In this document: piece after piece, positions 46,277 through 56,540 of the stretch
Layout: each line of letters begins with the position of its first letter
Numbering within the stretch: position 1 is the stretch's first letter
Source of the DNA: Cryptomeria japonica
Taxonomy: Eukaryota; Streptophyta; Pinopsida; Cupressales; Cupressaceae
Length of the DNA stretch: 64,000 nucleotides
NCBI RefSeq assembly: GCF_030272615.1
Contig: NC_081414.1
Location: 911,467,009-911,531,008 of the forward strand
Direction: 5' to 3'
Notes under the pieces: generated by a model
Told to the model about the DNA's origin: nothing
Database searches by the model: none
The model's input: the letters and a program-made list of their open reading frames with translations, nothing else
Program-made: the position numbers and the translations under genes

Positions 46277-47837
46277 TGATGAGAATGGGTATGGGGTAGA
46301 CTAATCTAGTCTATGCTCTTTGATCCTTTCCTTGGATCACCAAGTGTTCCAACCACACCCTAGGGTCTCTAGGACTTCCCTTGCTTGTGGAATTCCCCTG
46401 ACCTTGCCCAATCCACCCACCAACAACTTGCAATACTTCTCTTAAGGTCTCACCTACTCATGAGATTCAAAAGAACCCTTACTTAGGCTCATAAGGGTCT
46501 GGCTTATCCTACACCTTATTAGGTCCTAGCAAGGTTAGGACTGGTTCTAAGCATTGTTTTCCAACCATTCACGTACCCCAAAGTGTTTTAGGCCTCCCTA
46601 TCTATTACCGATCTCACCATTTGGCCTCTATCCTACAAAATAGGGCTACAAGGAATGAGCCCAATTATGCCTCCATTCCGGACTTTTAGGGCTCCCTCTT
46701 GCAAATGATGACCCAACTTGTGAAACTCCCCAAAAGGACTGCTATTCAATTGGCAAAAGCTCAAAGATTTCCTAGGTTTTAGGCCTCCAAGTGTCCGTAC
46801 ACTGCCCTAGGTGAATTTTGGGGTTTTTAAGGGTTTTTAGGCCTGCCAGGGTCACAATGAAGGTTTAGTGTTTCTACCACCTTGTCTAGATTGGTGGAAG
46901 CTTCTCCTTCTCACCAATGGTGCTCCACACACCCCTCTACAACTCCTCCAAAGGGTGCAACCTCCTCTGACCTTCCTTGCTCTCACGGACCTCTGCAATC
47001 TTGACCCTTCCTAGCTGGGCACTGTCCAGTCTCGCCTAGGATTGGGTCTTTGGATGGCTTCCCTGCATCTTCAAGGGCCCTGCTTGCTCTGAAGTAATGT
47101 ACAGGGTCTGTACTCCTACTCCCCATGGTTTCATGGTGATTCCACAATGGGGATAGGAGTAGTTAACCCATTGACACAAAACAATCCAAAACTGGAGAGT
47201 GAAAGAGTGTTTTACAAGATATTTACAAAAGACTCAAAACCTGCACAACACACTAAATCTAATTGCTCAAAATGGAAGAGTAAACACAACACAAAGCTTT
47301 CAACATAGTTTAGTCTACAAATCAATCCATTATCACTCTCTAATGCTCCATTTGTGTCGACTGACAACAAAATCACAATCACAATCAAGGTCTCTTTTCT
47401 TGGGCAGTACAAAACTAACATCCAACCCATCATTTTAGGGTTTGAAACTATATATAGTATCCTTTCCTCGGTCTGTGTGCCAAAATTAGGGTTGTCGATG
47501 CTAAGCTAAGGTTTTTGACCTATTAGGTGGAAAAGTTGCTTGACAACTTTGAAAAGTTGTCATGCAACTTTTTGCAACTTTTCCAAAGTTGCTTTTCTTA
47601 ACTCCTAGGTCTACATTGGGTTATCCTATGGACACCACCATGGTAAAAGGACCCCAAACTCATCAATGGCACACACAACCTCTCCTCCACAAGAAATGAG
47701 AACCAAGGACCTAAATTAGGACCTAATTAAGACTAATGAGCTCATGGCTCTTATTACATTTACAATGGCTTCTTAAAGAAGGAAAACACCAACAAAAACC
47801 AAAAGGAGGGAGACCTTAGAAGGGTGCTCCTGCACCA
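46277..47837 (-). repeat. Element D 5' LTR
   Basis: 1561 bp, same length as 40021-41581 and nearly the same sequence. No gene inside. Confidence 0.93.
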
Positions 47838-48285
47838 CTTACTTAGTTGGCCTGTCTCTCATGGTTTCATCCTGATGGTATCGGTCTTGCTGATTCACTT
47901 GGCTTGTCTTCGCTATTTGTATCAGAGTGACCCAACCCGATACGCCTTCGTGTACCTTTGTCGGTATAACTTTCACTGTCGGGCTAACTTTTGGGATCTC
48001 ACCCTGACTTTATAACTCCTGTCGATGTCAAACTCATCGTCCAGACTCTTCCTGCTAGTTTTCCACCTGTGGATGTGTATCGACATGACATATGAAATTG
48101 GATTGACTGTTCCATGCTCACTTTGATGAGGGTTATCACGTTGATATAATTTGTCTATCTGTTTATCAATATGTCTCTTTCCAATGACACTGCAAGTTCT
48201 CTTTTCACAACAAGAGCTCCTATTGGTGTAACACGATGATGTCTTCTTGAAAGGTGCCTGTGATGCCAGTTTGAAGAGTAGTAGT
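47838..48285. other. Spacer between elements D and E
   Basis: No recognisable gene. It is continuous in style with 39348-40020 across element D. Confidence 0.5.
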
Positions 48286-48985
48286 TGTATACACCTAAAA
48301 ATGGTCTGAAGATAATTAATTAAATAAGAAATTATTTAATTAATGCCCCTTCCTAATTTAATTGAATTCATTAGCAATTTGATTAAATCCCTTTCATCTA
48401 CTTATTAATAAATCTAAGGATTTATTTAATAGGTTCATTTCAATATTCCCCTTTGATTAATTAACCCAAATTAATTAATCCTTCCCCCATTTAATTCATT
48501 TATTTTAATCCCCTAATTAATTAAAACAAATCAATTTATGAGCTATTGAAAGTTAATTAGTCTTTTCCTATTATTTGAATTTTTAAATTCAAATTACCCA
48601 CATGCCTCCTAACTTCTAACCACCTGACCTAACCATCCCCTTAACCTAACCCTAGGTTTAACTAACCCTATCCTATCTTGTACATCCTAACCTCCTTATC
48701 CTAACCTCCTATGGTGTGGATATTCTCCCTTTGAGACACATGGCACTTAGGCCACATGTCTCCTCTCTTGGACACTTGCCCTCTTATGAGCAAGGCTCCT
48801 TGACACTTGTCACCATAGAGATGACAAGTGTCCCTTCCTCCAACCTCTTCTCCAACCTCCTCCAATTTCACCCTTCATATCTTCAGACTTAATCTTGATC
48901 GTTAGTTCCTGCCACCTCACCCCTAGCCTTAGAAATCCTATAAATATCCCCCATTTTGGAGCACAAAAGATCCCATCTCATATCA
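48286..48985 (+). repeat. LTR-like remnant at the left end of element E
   Basis: It begins TGTATACACCTAAAA, much like TGTAGACACCTAAAA at 55302. A perfect 13-bp hairpin (ATTAATTAAATAA, 48315-48327, with 48332-48344) recalls the hairpins of the other LTR. It runs into pol sequence without a primer site. Confidence 0.5.
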
Positions 48986-48989
48986 ATTT

Positions 48990-49938
48990 AGGCACACAAA
49001 AGATCACAGAAGAGGTTCCACACAACATATTCCTAGCTCAATCACTGACAGAGTCTGAAAGGTCAAAATTCATAAGTTTCTTCAAAGAGCGACAAATCAA
49101 CTTCGCCTGGTCATACGCTGATATGCCTGGATTGGATCCAGATTTGGTAATGCATCATTTGACAGTCAAACCGGGGGCAAAACCAGTAAAACAGAAATTG
49201 AGAAAAATGCATCCACAAGTGGCATTACTAGTCAAAGCAGAACTTGAGAAATTACTCGATGTCGGATTCATACGTCCAATTGATTATCCTGAATGGATCT
49301 CTAACTTGGTACCTGTCAGTAAACCAGACCGTAGCATCAGAATTTGCATAGATTTTAGAGACATTAACAAAGCTTGTCCAAAGGATGACTTCCCATTACC
49401 AAACATTGACTTGATTGTTGATCTCACAGTAGGTCATGAAATGCTATCGTTAATGGATGGATTCTCTAGTTATAATCAAATAAGGATCGCACCCGAAGAT
49501 CAACACAAAACATCATTCACTTGTCCTTGGGGAACTTTCTACTGGAATGTCATGCCTTTCGGGTTAAAAAATGCAGGTGCTACATATCAAAGAGCAATGA
49601 CCACTATCTTTCATGATCTCATGCATGTAACTGTGGAAGATTATGTTGACGACCTCCTGGTCAAATCAATAGACAGAAATACACATTTGGACATACTTTC
49701 AATTGCCTTTGATCGGTTGGAAAAATACAAAGTAAGATTAAACCCTAAGAAATGTGTCTTTGGAGTAACCTCTGGGAAGCTCCTAGGATTCATTGTATCC
49801 AAAAGAGGAATTGAAGTGGATCCAGCAAAAGTCAAAGCTATCTTGGAAATGCAACCACCAAGAAATATCAGTCAACTTCGATCCTTACAAGGCAGACTCC
49901 AGTCCATACGAAGATTCATAGCACAACTGGCAGATTAG
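48990..49938 (+). pseudogene. Element E reverse transcriptase
   Basis: Open from before 48990. ERQINFAWSYADMPGLDPDL is the pre-RT segment. RT motifs follow: HHLTVKPGAKPVKQK, ICIDFRDINKACPKDDFPLP, LMDGFSSYNQIRIAPEDQHK, MPFGLKNAGATYQRAM, the catalytic YVDD at 49642-49653, LNPKKCVFGVTSGKLLGFIV. A TAG at 49936 interrupts; the same frame continues. The ORF can start at 48895, but the first 30 codons are LTR sequence. YVDD and the motif style are usual for the Tat/Athila side of plant gypsy elements. Confidence 0.9.
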
Positions 49939-50472
49939 TGTAATCTTTTTCAGCACCTGCTACATAAAAACATCAAATTCAAATGGGATGACAACTGTCA
50001 ACAGGCTTTCCAGACGCTCAAAGACTATCTCCTAAATCCACCAGTTCTGATGCCACCAGTTCCAGATCAACCACTGCTACTATACATATTAGCTACTCCA
50101 ACGGCACTGGGGGCACTCTTAGCACAACAAATTGCTGGGGGCAAGGAAAAAGCAGTATACTATATCAGTCGCACATTGGTGGGATACGAGCTAAACTACA
50201 CACCAATTGAGCGCGCATGTCTCATCGTGGTCTTTGCTTCACAAAAATTACGACATTACATGCTCACTCATAAGACTAAGTTAGCTGCAAGGATCGATCC
50301 GTTGAAATACCTTCTCAATAAAGAAACACTTACTGGACGACTAGCCAAATGGGTAGTGATCCTTAGTGAATTCAACATCGAATATGTGGACAGAAAAGCA
50401 ATAAAAGGACAAGCCATCACGGATCAATTAGCGGATGCCCCCATGATTGATGATGTTCCTCTAAATTCATAA
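49939..50472 (+). pseudogene. Element E first (gypsy) RNase H domain
   Basis: Same frame as RT. KWDDNCQQAFQTLKDYLLNP, then LLLYILATPTALGALLAQQ, where the catalytic Asp is missing, then YTPIERACLIVVFASQKLRH. Loss of catalytic residues here is typical in Tat elements, where this domain is thought to serve as a connection and the second RNase H does the work. It ends at a TAA (50470-50472). Confidence 0.82.
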
Positions 50473-50960
50473 TTTTCAGATGAATCCATTTTAACAATAT
50501 CACATACAAGGCCATGGCAATTATATTTTGACGGCTCATACACACAGCATGGGGCAGGAGCTGGCATCCTCTTTATAACTCCTCAAGGGGATTCTATACC
50601 CAAATCATACCGCTTATCATTTCCTTGCACTAACAATATAGTGGACTATGAGGCATTAACAATAGGATTACGAATTGCAGTTCAATCGAAGATCCAGGAA
50701 CTTCGTGTTTTTGGAGATTCCCAACTTGTTATCTGTCAAGCAACTGGTGATTATCAAACAAAAGATGAAAAGTTAATGCCTTATAAACAAATGGTGGAGG
50801 ATCTGAAACAACACTTCACAAAGATAGATTTTGAGCAGATACCAAGAGAGCAGAATCGAGCCGCAGATGCCATGGCTACAATTGCTTCATTGATTGATCT
50901 ACCTCCAAACGAGACCCGCTATGAGTTCTTGGTGGATAACCTTTTGGTACCTTCATATGA
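50473..50960 (+). pseudogene. Element E second (archaeal-type) RNase H domain
   Basis: Still the same frame. WQLYFDGSYTQHGAGAGILF keeps the first Asp, IVDYEALTIGL the Glu, VFGDSQLVICQATGDYQTKD the next Asp, and QNRAADAMATIA the last. All four acidic positions are present, so this copy looks catalytically competent. It lies after RT and the first RNase H, the usual Tat order, unlike element B. Confidence 0.85.
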
Positions 50961-52263
50961 GATCACTTCTACTGAGATGATATGTGTTGTCGGTCCTGAA
51001 TCCCAGTTATATGGTTCCATCTTCACATACCTTCGCAACAATATCCTACCTCCTGATCTATCAAATAACCAACGCCGCACCTTCATTCGCCAATCCTCTC
51101 GATATGTCATTTTAACTGATACCCTATACCGGCGAGGTCTAGATGGCACTCTTCTTAGATGTCTAGAAAGTGACGAAGCTCAGATTGTGTTACGTGAAGT
51201 GCATGAAGGGATATGTGGTCCACATGCTAGTGGTCCTACCTTGGCCAAGAAACTCATTAGGACTGGATATTACTGGCCCAATATGGAAAAAGACTCATAT
51301 CAATTTGTCAAGAAATGTAAGCAATGTCAAATTCATGGAGACCTCATACATGCGCCAGCACAAGAACTTCAACCACTTGCATCTCCTTGGCCCTTTTGTC
51401 AATGGGGACTCAATCTCATAGGCAAGATTCACCCTCCTTCTTCCAATGGTCATAAATTCATTATCACTGTCACAAAGTATTTTACAAAGTGGATTGAAGC
51501 CGTGCCTCTCACACAAGTTACTGGAAAACAAATTGCTACATCCATCCTTAACTATATCATTTGCCGATACGGTATTCCGGTTTCCATTATCACTGATAAC
51601 GGGCGTCCCTTCAAAAATCAGGATGTTCGTGAGCTCTATGACCGCTTCCATATTTCCCATCGTTTCTCCACACCATATTACCCCCAAGGTAATGGCCAAG
51701 CTGAGGCGTCTAATAAAACAATCCTTAAAATCCTCAAAAAGACAATCGACGACGCTGGCCATAATTGGCATATCCAACTCAATCCTGCACTTTGGGCCTA
51801 CCGCACAAGCGTTTGTACACCTACAGGAGCTACACCCTATTCACTTGTTTATGGTTTTGAAGCCATCTTGCCTATTCAGGTCGAGTTACCCTCTTTACAG
51901 GTCTCTTTGCAAAACATCATCACTGATGAAGACTACAAGGTCTCTCGCTTACAGGAACTAGAACTGCTGGATGAACGGAGACAAACTGCTTTTAATCATC
52001 TCAAGGCTTACCAACAACGAATGAGTCGCAGCTACAATCACAAGGTCAAGCCTCGCACATTTGAGGTAGGTGACTTGGTTCTCAGAGAAAACCCAAAAAA
52101 TCAGCAAGACAGAGAGAAGAAGGGCAAGTTTGAACCAAACTGGCTTGGTCCTTACATCATCACAGCAGTATATGGCTCTGGGGCATATCAGCTCTCAACT
52201 ACAGAAGGTGAACCTTTGGAGGATCCTATCAATAGCATGCACCTTCGTAGGTTCTACACATAG
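50961..52263 (+). pseudogene. Element E integrase
   Basis: Open to the stop at 52261-52263. The zinc-binding region is REVHEGICGPHASG...CKQCQIHGDL. In the core, SIITDNGRPFKNQD has the second Asp and GNGQAEASNKTILKIL the Glu. The block usually ending ATDYFTKW reads TVTKYFTKWIEAVP, so the first catalytic acid is Lys (51475-51477). It continues TPTGATPYSLVYGFEAILP, a long helix, and the C-terminal EVGDLVLRENPKNQQDREKK and KFEPNWLGPYIITAVYGSG. The frame is intact, but the enzyme is probably inactive. Confidence 0.87.
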
Positions 52264-53878
52264 CTCGTCGGAATATCCTAATTCAAAAATACAAAAAAAA
52301 TTATAAAACAAAAAAAAAATCGTTACTTGGTGAAAACCTGGCAAACAGGCGCCTTGTGACACAAAAAATATTGAAAAATCGAAAAAAGTAAAGAGAAATA
52401 ATTTCGTCCAACGGTGAAAACCACTCCGGTGGCGCCCTGGGCACGTACCATGATGAAAACTGGGTCACTAGCGCCATGTGTAGAGACATTGCTCCTCCCT
52501 CCTTTAGGATTCTCTTTCATCATTTCACTTTGCACACACTCACAGCCTACATATCCATAATAAACTTACCCATTCCCATCATGGCTTGTTATTGATCTAC
52601 CCAAGATTGGTTAGCCATTCATAATAAACCTCCCTTTTCACCTCCCTTTCCATCCATAATAAATCAGATCCTATCTGTGGCTAAGGCAAATCCTACGTCT
52701 AGTGATGGGGGTGGAACTGAGAACATCACATGTTTCGAGGAGTACAGTTTCTTTCAGCTTTCTTCAGTCTATTCGCGCACAATCCGCAATAAAGCAACAT
52801 CTGCATCACAGATCCGCAATAAAGTTTCATCTTCTCCGCAATAAAGTATCAGTTTCATGGATTCAGTCAGTTTTAGATGAGACACAACAGCAACAATGGG
52901 CTTCAACAGATCAAATCTTTCAACAGACTCAGACAACATATGGTTCAGTGCTATCTATCCTTTCTATGAAAGTAAACATTGTGACCACAATCAAATAGAC
53001 TTATACAAGTGACAAGAGACACTAAAATTGAGGACTACAGTGGATGTTGGTGTCGAGTCTTGGTTTTCTCTTGATTTTATCTTTTGGTGACATGTCTTTT
53101 AGCTTTTCCGGGATGTCTTTGACTAGAGATTCTATCTCCAGGATGTCTTTGACTAGAAAGGCGAGGATGGGGTATCGTCACCTATTTGCATTTACTATCT
53201 ATGGATTGTCTCTTAGTAATGCTATGACTTGTCCAAGGATATGAGGACACTATGAGTCTAGTATGAATTGGGGTATTCCTTGTTTGTGACTGTCTTATCT
53301 CCATGCAAACAGGTACAATGACTTTCTGGGTCGAACATATGCCTCGATTGTCATAACCTAATTGCCATAATAAAGCTCAATGATGATAACGCACAAGAAG
53401 CTCTTTCACTTTCATATCTTCTGTCTTTCATCCCCCCTTTCTTGATTGACTTCCATCATCCTTCTCGAGTCTGCGTAGCCTGCTATCACATGACTGAGTA
53501 TAATGACACACCAAAAACATTTGCATTTCATGTAGTTGCACTTGCATTACCACATATAAGCATTTCATACATACATATAGATATCACAACTGCATCACAT
53601 CCTACACACAACACCTGTTAGCACAATTTACATTTGCATTATCATATTCATCTACATTACTTACATTCACATTTGCATTGGCATACACATGTAAAAACAT
53701 AAAAGAACAAAAATATTGCATTACATACATATTTGCATTCATATCATAAGCATCACATAAAAACATTTCATCACATAGGTACACATGCATATAGCTGCCG
53801 CAAAGATGAATCATCTCATATATATATATAAAGTGTCATGATACAATGATGTCAAAATCATATGGCTACAATCACCCG
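52264..53878. other. Element E 3' untranslated part, low complexity
   Basis: No plus-strand gene. A short direct repeat GATGTCTTTGACTAGA occurs twice near 53090 and 53142. Bases 53518-53800 are a low-complexity run rich in CATTTGCAT, CATTTCAT and ACATACAT. A (TA)n run lies near 53821. Confidence 0.6.
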
Positions 53879-53885
53879 TAGGTGT

Positions 53886-54955
53886 CTACATCATTATACA
53901 AAATGGTACAAAACTGATACAGAGGAACTCACTGATCACTCCTGCCAACACTATTGGTAGTGCTAATCCTATCCATGTCATGGTATCCCATGCCACGTGT
54001 CCCACCTTCATCTCCAGTCTTGGATCCTAGAACACTCGTCTAAGGGCATCCCTGTCTCCATCTCGATCGTACGGAATCAGCTCCCCATCAATCGGTATCC
54101 GCATAATCCTATATACATCCTCAAGGGTGACTGTCATCTCACCCATCGGCAAATGGAAAGTGCATGTCTCAGAATGCCATCTCTCGGCAAGTACAGTCAA
54201 CAATCCCATGTTTGCTCGAAACTCAGGCACATATAGCACATGTCTCAAACCCAGCTCCTTGATGGCAGCTCTATCCTGAAATGACAACTCAGGTCGCAAC
54301 CTTTGCGTCGACGGGAATCTCTCCTGTGACTCTAACATCGACTGTACTCCTGCAGTCAAACAACTCAATCATGTCAGTTATAGTGGCATTCATTGTTCAT
54401 CACAAAATGCTACTTTTTTATCTAAATGCATATGGTTATCTATCCTAGTGACACTCACTATTCATCACAAAGTGTTGCTTGATTCCTAGTAGTACTCCCT
54501 GTTCATCACAAAGTACTACGTGTGTGACACTCACTGTTCATCACAAAGTGTTACTCACATTTGCACTCCCTATTCATCACAAAGTGCTGCTCATACTTTG
54601 GGTACTCCCTGTTCATCACAAAGTACTCTATCTTGGTACTCACTGTTTATCACAAAGTGCCTTGATCTATCCTAGTCTTCCTAGAGGACCTGCTTGAGTG
54701 TATCCTCTCAGCAGCTTATCCAATCGACAACATATGTTTATCACAGAACTGCCGATTTGACCTAGAAGACACAAATTCACATTTTTGGACACAAACGCGC
54801 TTTCATGACATAAACACACATTTATTACATTACCTAGTATGCATTAATGACAACAATAAATGCATCAAAGTACGAGGAGGTTTTGTGGTACTTACTGGCT
54901 CTCCTGCCTCTGCTGGCCTCTGGAATCGACGAACGCGGTTGAATCTGTGAGCCAT
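53886..54955 (-). pseudogene. Antisense plant-mobile-domain (PMD) gene remnant with an intron
   Basis: Minus strand. Exon 1 (54955-54896) encodes 20 residues, MAHRFNRVRRFQRPAEAGEP, and ends at a donor CCA/GTAAGT. A 554-base intron (54895-54342) ends TACAG, and exon 2 begins in the matching phase with SMLESQERFP. It reads ELGLRHVLYVPEFRANMGLL, LAERWHSETCTFHLPMGEMT and VTLEDVYRIMRIPIDGE, the signature of the PMD (aminotransferase-like) family known from MAIN/MAIL proteins and from transposons. A TAG (54027-54029) interrupts. The frame goes on with LEMKVGHVAWDTM and LPIVLAGVISEFLC to a stop at 53886. The domain is shorter than full PMDs. Antisense extra ORFs of this kind are reported in Tat-type elements. 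Confidence 0.72.
54390..54668. repeat. Minisatellite within the PMD intron
   Basis: About seven copies of a core close to TGTTCATCACAAAGT, spaced about 35-55 bases and joined by variable linkers. It lies wholly inside the proposed intron. Confidence 0.75.
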
Positions 54956-55301
54956 TGCCACCGCTGCTGACTGCTGCTACTCAATTTTCGCTTTGCACTC
55001 TGCTCTCGTGGATGTATAGATGACAATGAGGATGTGTTTTCCCCCGTGGTCTATCTTATAGACTACCCCTCGCCTTCATTTCCCGAGTCAGTCTTCTTTA
55101 TCCCGTGACTTTGTCACTTTATCCGGTCAATCCATTCTAGCTTTCCTTTCTTATCGAGAGATTGTCTGCAATCTTTTCAGCCATTTTCATCCAATCTCTC
55201 GAGGGGGCATATCATTCCCATCCTAGGGCAACTCTGTATCAGTTCATCTTATCTTCTTTGAAACAACGCGACAAGCCGCATTGTCTCAAAGAGAGGCAAA
55301 A
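54956..55301. other. PMD upstream region and polypurine tract of element E
   Basis: It would contain the PMD promoter on the minus strand; no TATA box is certain. At its right end CAAAGAGAGGCAAAA leads straight into the LTR start TGTAGACACC, as a polypurine tract would. Confidence 0.5.
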
Positions 55302-56518
55302 TGTAGACACCTAAAATTGTCATGTCTAATTAAATAAATATTTTATTTATTTAATTATCTAAGCCTAATTCTTCTATTAATTAAATAAATCTTTATTTAT
55401 TTAATTAATTCATTTATCCTCTTCTAGCCTTATTTCTCATTTAAATAAATACATTTATTTATTTAAATTATCATTTTCCTAAATTAAATAAATATCTTAT
55501 TTATTTAATTATCTCATTTCTTCTATTAATTAAATAAATCTTTATTTATTTAATTAATTCATTATCCTTTTCTACACATGACACATGTCACTCATCTCTT
55601 AATTCCTACACTACCTACCCCTCTCATTATTTTATTATTTCTTCTACCTACCCTCTAATCTTAGCCGACCTCCTTTTACACCTCTCAATCTTATCCCTCC
55701 ATTTCATATTGTGTCTTCTATTTAAGGAGATGCCTTCTTCATTATCAAACCCTAATCGACAATTTGGAGGACTTGACTACACTACGATCCTACTTGCAAC
55801 CACATTCCGTTCTTTGTTGAGCTCTTGTGCACATAAAATCTGAGAGCAAATATATCAAGCAAGATCAATGGAGATAGGAAGAATGGAGATCAAAACCCTA
55901 TTGGACATGTGATGGTATAATCTTTGTGATTTCATGTGATTTGCATTGTCTTAGGTAATCTTCATATGTTATGGTGGATCTTTGTTGTTGTTAGGCTAGG
56001 GTTTTTGTGGTTGAATTCATTTAGCCTTTCAATATTGTTATTATTGTTATCCATTTTCACCATACACAGTTACTATAGGCATATCCATTTTAGCATATCA
56101 TTTGAGCATTGTTATTATAGGCAATTGCATCTTAGATCTAGTTTAATTTAATCATTTTCTAGCATAATTGTTGAATCATGTAGCTTAATCAATCTCTTTT
56201 GTAGCTTAATTGCATCATCATCATAGCTTAATCATGCATATCATTAGCTTAATTAGACTCCTGGATCAATCTAGCATTATCAATATCATCTAGCTTGCAT
56301 ATCATCATCATTTCAAATCCTCCGTCTAGGTGTAGTTAAGTCACTGGGATTGCTTATCCAGATCTGAGAGCAAATCCACACTCGCATCTCTTAGGAGGCG
56401 ATAGGTTTCTTTGTCATGGTTTATCTTTCATTTGTTTTTAATTTGCTAACCATGCTTGTAATGATCTATTGAGTGTTTGTGTTGCAGCTGCAAGTACCCT
56501 ACTTCATACGCCACAACA
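55302..56518 (+). repeat. LTR shared by elements E and F (1217 bp)
   Basis: It begins TGTAGACACCTAAAATTG and ends CGCCACAACA. Upstream is a polypurine-like tract, downstream a primer binding site, so it reads as 3' LTR of E and 5' LTR of F at once. A TATA-like TCTATTTAAGG lies near 55728. Five AT hairpins occupy 55328-55558. Confidence 0.8.
55328..55558. repeat. Array of five AT-rich hairpins in the LTR
   Basis: Perfect inverted pairs of AATTAAATAAAT/ATTTATTTAATT type with loops of 3-6 bases, at about 55328-55356, 55376-55409, 55439-55468, 55482-55511 and 55524-55557. Stems are 12-15 bp. Confidence 0.8.
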
Positions 56519-56521
56519 TTT

Positions 56522-56540
56522 TGGCGCCCACCATGGGGCC
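56522..56540 (+). promoter_or_regulatory. Element F primer binding site
   Basis: TGGCGCCCACCATGGGGCC, three bases after the LTR end. This GGCGCCCACC...GGGGCC form is the usual primer site of many plant Tat/Athila elements. Confidence 0.85.

Larger units (their letters stand above)
40021..47837 (-). mobile_element. Element D: Ty3/gypsy chromovirus (7817 bp)
   Basis: Minus-strand element with two LTRs of exactly 1561 bp (40021-41581; 46277-47837). Flanks CTTAT (40016-40020) and CTTAC (47838-47842) form the target duplication with one change. The primer site is TGGTATCAGAGCC (minus, 46273-46261). The polypurine tract is AGAGGGGGAGTA (minus, 41593-41582). Order: gag, CCHC, protease, RT, RNase H, integrase, chromodomain. 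It shares LTR end (CTGCACCA), primer site and overall plan with element A, so the two belong to related families. The coding region has few stops and some frameshifts. Confidence 0.93.
48286..55301 (+). mobile_element. Element E: Tat-lineage Ty3/gypsy element, gag lost
   Basis: Plus strand. An LTR-like start TGTATACACCTAAAA at 48286 is followed by AT-rich sequence and then, without primer site, gag or protease, by a nearly open pol from about 48990 to 52263. Downstream is a 3-kb untranslated part with an antisense PMD gene. A polypurine-like tract GAGAGGCAAAA directly precedes the LTR at 55302. The 48286 LTR piece and the LTR at 55302 share only general form, so the 5' piece may be a different subfamily or an unrelated join. 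Confidence 0.72.

Noticed and set aside
53602-53814. 70-codon minus-strand ORF rich in Asn, Val and Tyr
   Set aside because: It is a translation of the CATTTGCAT/ACAT low-complexity run, with no start context or domain.
53879-53890. Minus-strand TGTAGACACCTA, identical to the LTR start at 55302
   Set aside because: Twelve bases only, with no LTR sequence after it on that strand; probably coincidence or a tiny remnant.
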